5,647 nucleotides of DNA from an uncultured Lachnospiraceae bacterium (GTDB taxonomy: Bacteria > Bacillota > Clostridia > Lachnospirales > Lachnospiraceae), in assembly GCA_902773445.1 (NCBI GenBank), contig CACYEU010000158.1:1-5647 (forward strand), in the 5' to 3' direction. Position numbers and translations under genes: made by a program. Positions within the stretch are counted from its first letter, which is position 1; every line of letters starts with the position of its first letter. The notes below the pieces were generated by a model. The model ran no database searches and had not been told where the DNA came from. It saw only the letters and a list, made by a program, of their open reading frames with translations. Shown piece by piece: positions 4,824-5,647 of this stretch.

Positions 4824-5647
4824 ATGAAAATAAACCTGAAAAAGTTCATAGCATGCATCATCGCCTGTACGTTGGCTTTTTCGCCGACAGCAAGCTTCGG
4901 ACTCTGTGTTTCAGCTGAAGAGCCGGCAGGAGTCAGCGAAACAGAAGATAAGGCTGCCGACTGCGGGAATACCGATGTTTATGAGGCACTCGAGAACAAA
5001 CTCGAAATGACGGACTGCGAGTACGACGGATTTATCGTTAAGATAAAGGATCAGTCTGATGAGGACGGCGCCGATCGGGATGAATATGCGGACGCTGCAA
5101 TCGAAGAGACGATCGAAGAAATCGATCAAGCGATCGATGACGGCGCTGCGGTCGAGGCACTTGAGTTTGTGGACGGAACGTATGCGGTCGATGATATCGC
5201 AACGATCAAAGAGGTATTTGACGAGGAGGCGATCGAGTATATCGAGCCGGACTATATTGTCCGCATGAGCGAGGTAGCGGGCACGCAGGCCGCGGACGCA
5301 TCTGACGCGGCGGTCAGTACGGCTTCGGCGGTCGAGCCCGACGATTTCTTCTATGCGGACGATCAGTACAATCTGAAAATGTTAAATGTCCCGACTGCCT
5401 GGAGTTACGGAATGGAGGGACAGGATCTCGATGCTTCGATCGATATGGACAATAACGGCGATCCGACCGATGAACGGCTGGTCGTCGCGGTGATCGATTC
5501 GGGCATCAAAACTGACCATGAAGATATCGATGCATCGCGGATCGTCGACGGCCGGAACTTTACTGCGAACAGCAGCGGAACGGTCGATCCCGATGATATC
5601 TATGATATTTTCGGTCACGGGACACAGGTGGCCGGTATCATGATGGC
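4824..5647 (+). CDS. secreted subtilisin-like serine protease (S8 family), 5' part only
   Basis: The reading frame is open from ATG 4824 to the right edge (274 complete codons), so the 3' end is missing. Residues 1-31 are a Sec signal peptide: Lys6-Lys7, a hydrophobic core at 8-19, and likely cleavage after VSA (29-31) before EE. Residues about 66-146 resemble an inhibitor I9-type propeptide, with YDGFIVKIKD at the start and IEYIEPDYIV at the end. It is strikingly acidic (for example 84-107). An Ala/Ser-rich linker (150-172) precedes the catalytic domain, which opens with DQYNLKMLNVPTAW (180-193). The catalytic Asp225 lies in VVAVIDSG and His265 in GHGTQVAG, where Gln268 replaces the usual second His. 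Between them and the linker is a DMDNNGD stretch (207-213) resembling a calcium-binding loop. The catalytic Ser is outside the window. The product is probably exported and self-activated by propeptide removal. The substrate is unknown. Confidence 0.9.
   Translation, partial: MKINLKKFIACIIACTLAFSPTASFGLCVSAEEPAGVSETEDKAADCGNTDVYEALENKLEMTDCEYDGFIVKIKDQSDEDGADRDEYADAAIEETIEEIDQAIDDGAAVEALEFVDGTYAVDDIATIKEVFDEEAIEYIEPDYIVRMSEVAGTQAADASDAAVSTASAVEPDDFFYADDQYNLKMLNVPTAWSYGMEGQDLDASIDMDNNGDPTDERLVVAVIDSGIKTDHEDIDASRIVDGRNFTANSSGTVDPDDIYDIFGHGTQVAGIMM

Noticed and set aside
5059..5268. + strand 69-codon frame within the protease gene
   Set aside because: It is an Arg/Ser-rich out-of-frame translation of the protease propeptide, which has clear signal peptide and S8 motifs in its own frame.

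Overview
The window looks like chromosomal DNA of a Gram-positive anaerobe of the Bacillota (Firmicutes). The first gene carries the DNA-binding domain of Spo0A, which is confined to spore-forming Bacillota and their relatives. The transporter pair has the BmrC/BmrD (LmrC/LmrD, TM287/TM288) architecture common in that phylum, the start sites have AGAGG/GGAGG-type Shine-Dalgarno sequences, and the last gene encodes a secreted subtilisin-like protease with a Gram-positive type signal peptide. Codon third positions favour C and G (ATC, GTC, GCG, TCG, CGC), so this is not an AT-rich Clostridium. I cannot name the genus.

Layout, all genes on the + strand. (1) 13-696: a Spo0A C-terminal-domain protein without a recognisable receiver domain, possibly cut at its 5' end. 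(2) 697-800: a compact leader with a small hairpin over the upstream stop codon, then a 15-bp hairpin (758-793). The 3' arm of the second hairpin contains the ribosome-binding site of the next gene, and its 5' arm and loop contain an extended -10 promoter candidate. (3) 801-2606 and 2603-4417: two half-transporters of one heterodimeric ABC exporter, translationally coupled by an ATGA overlap. (4) 4418-4823: a 406-bp gene-free region. Most of it is an array of four 37-nt inverted-repeat units (8-bp arms around exactly 21 nt) with a 74/74/73-nt period, followed by a sigma-A type promoter. (5) 4824 to the right edge: the 5' part of an S8 (subtilisin) family serine protease, with signal peptide, acidic propeptide, and catalytic Asp and His. 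The Ser lies outside the window.

How the parts fit together: the two ABC subunits almost certainly form one exporter with one consensus and one degenerate ATP site, because the altered residues in the two proteins are complementary. A regulatory link from the Spo0A-like protein to the exporter is plausible from position only. The leader hairpin suggests control of the exporter at the level of translation, transcription termination or an operator, and the sequence alone cannot separate these. The protease has its own promoter and is probably a separate transcription unit. The array upstream of it is the least explained element in the window. It may be regulatory, structural RNA, or a fixed intergenic repeat family.
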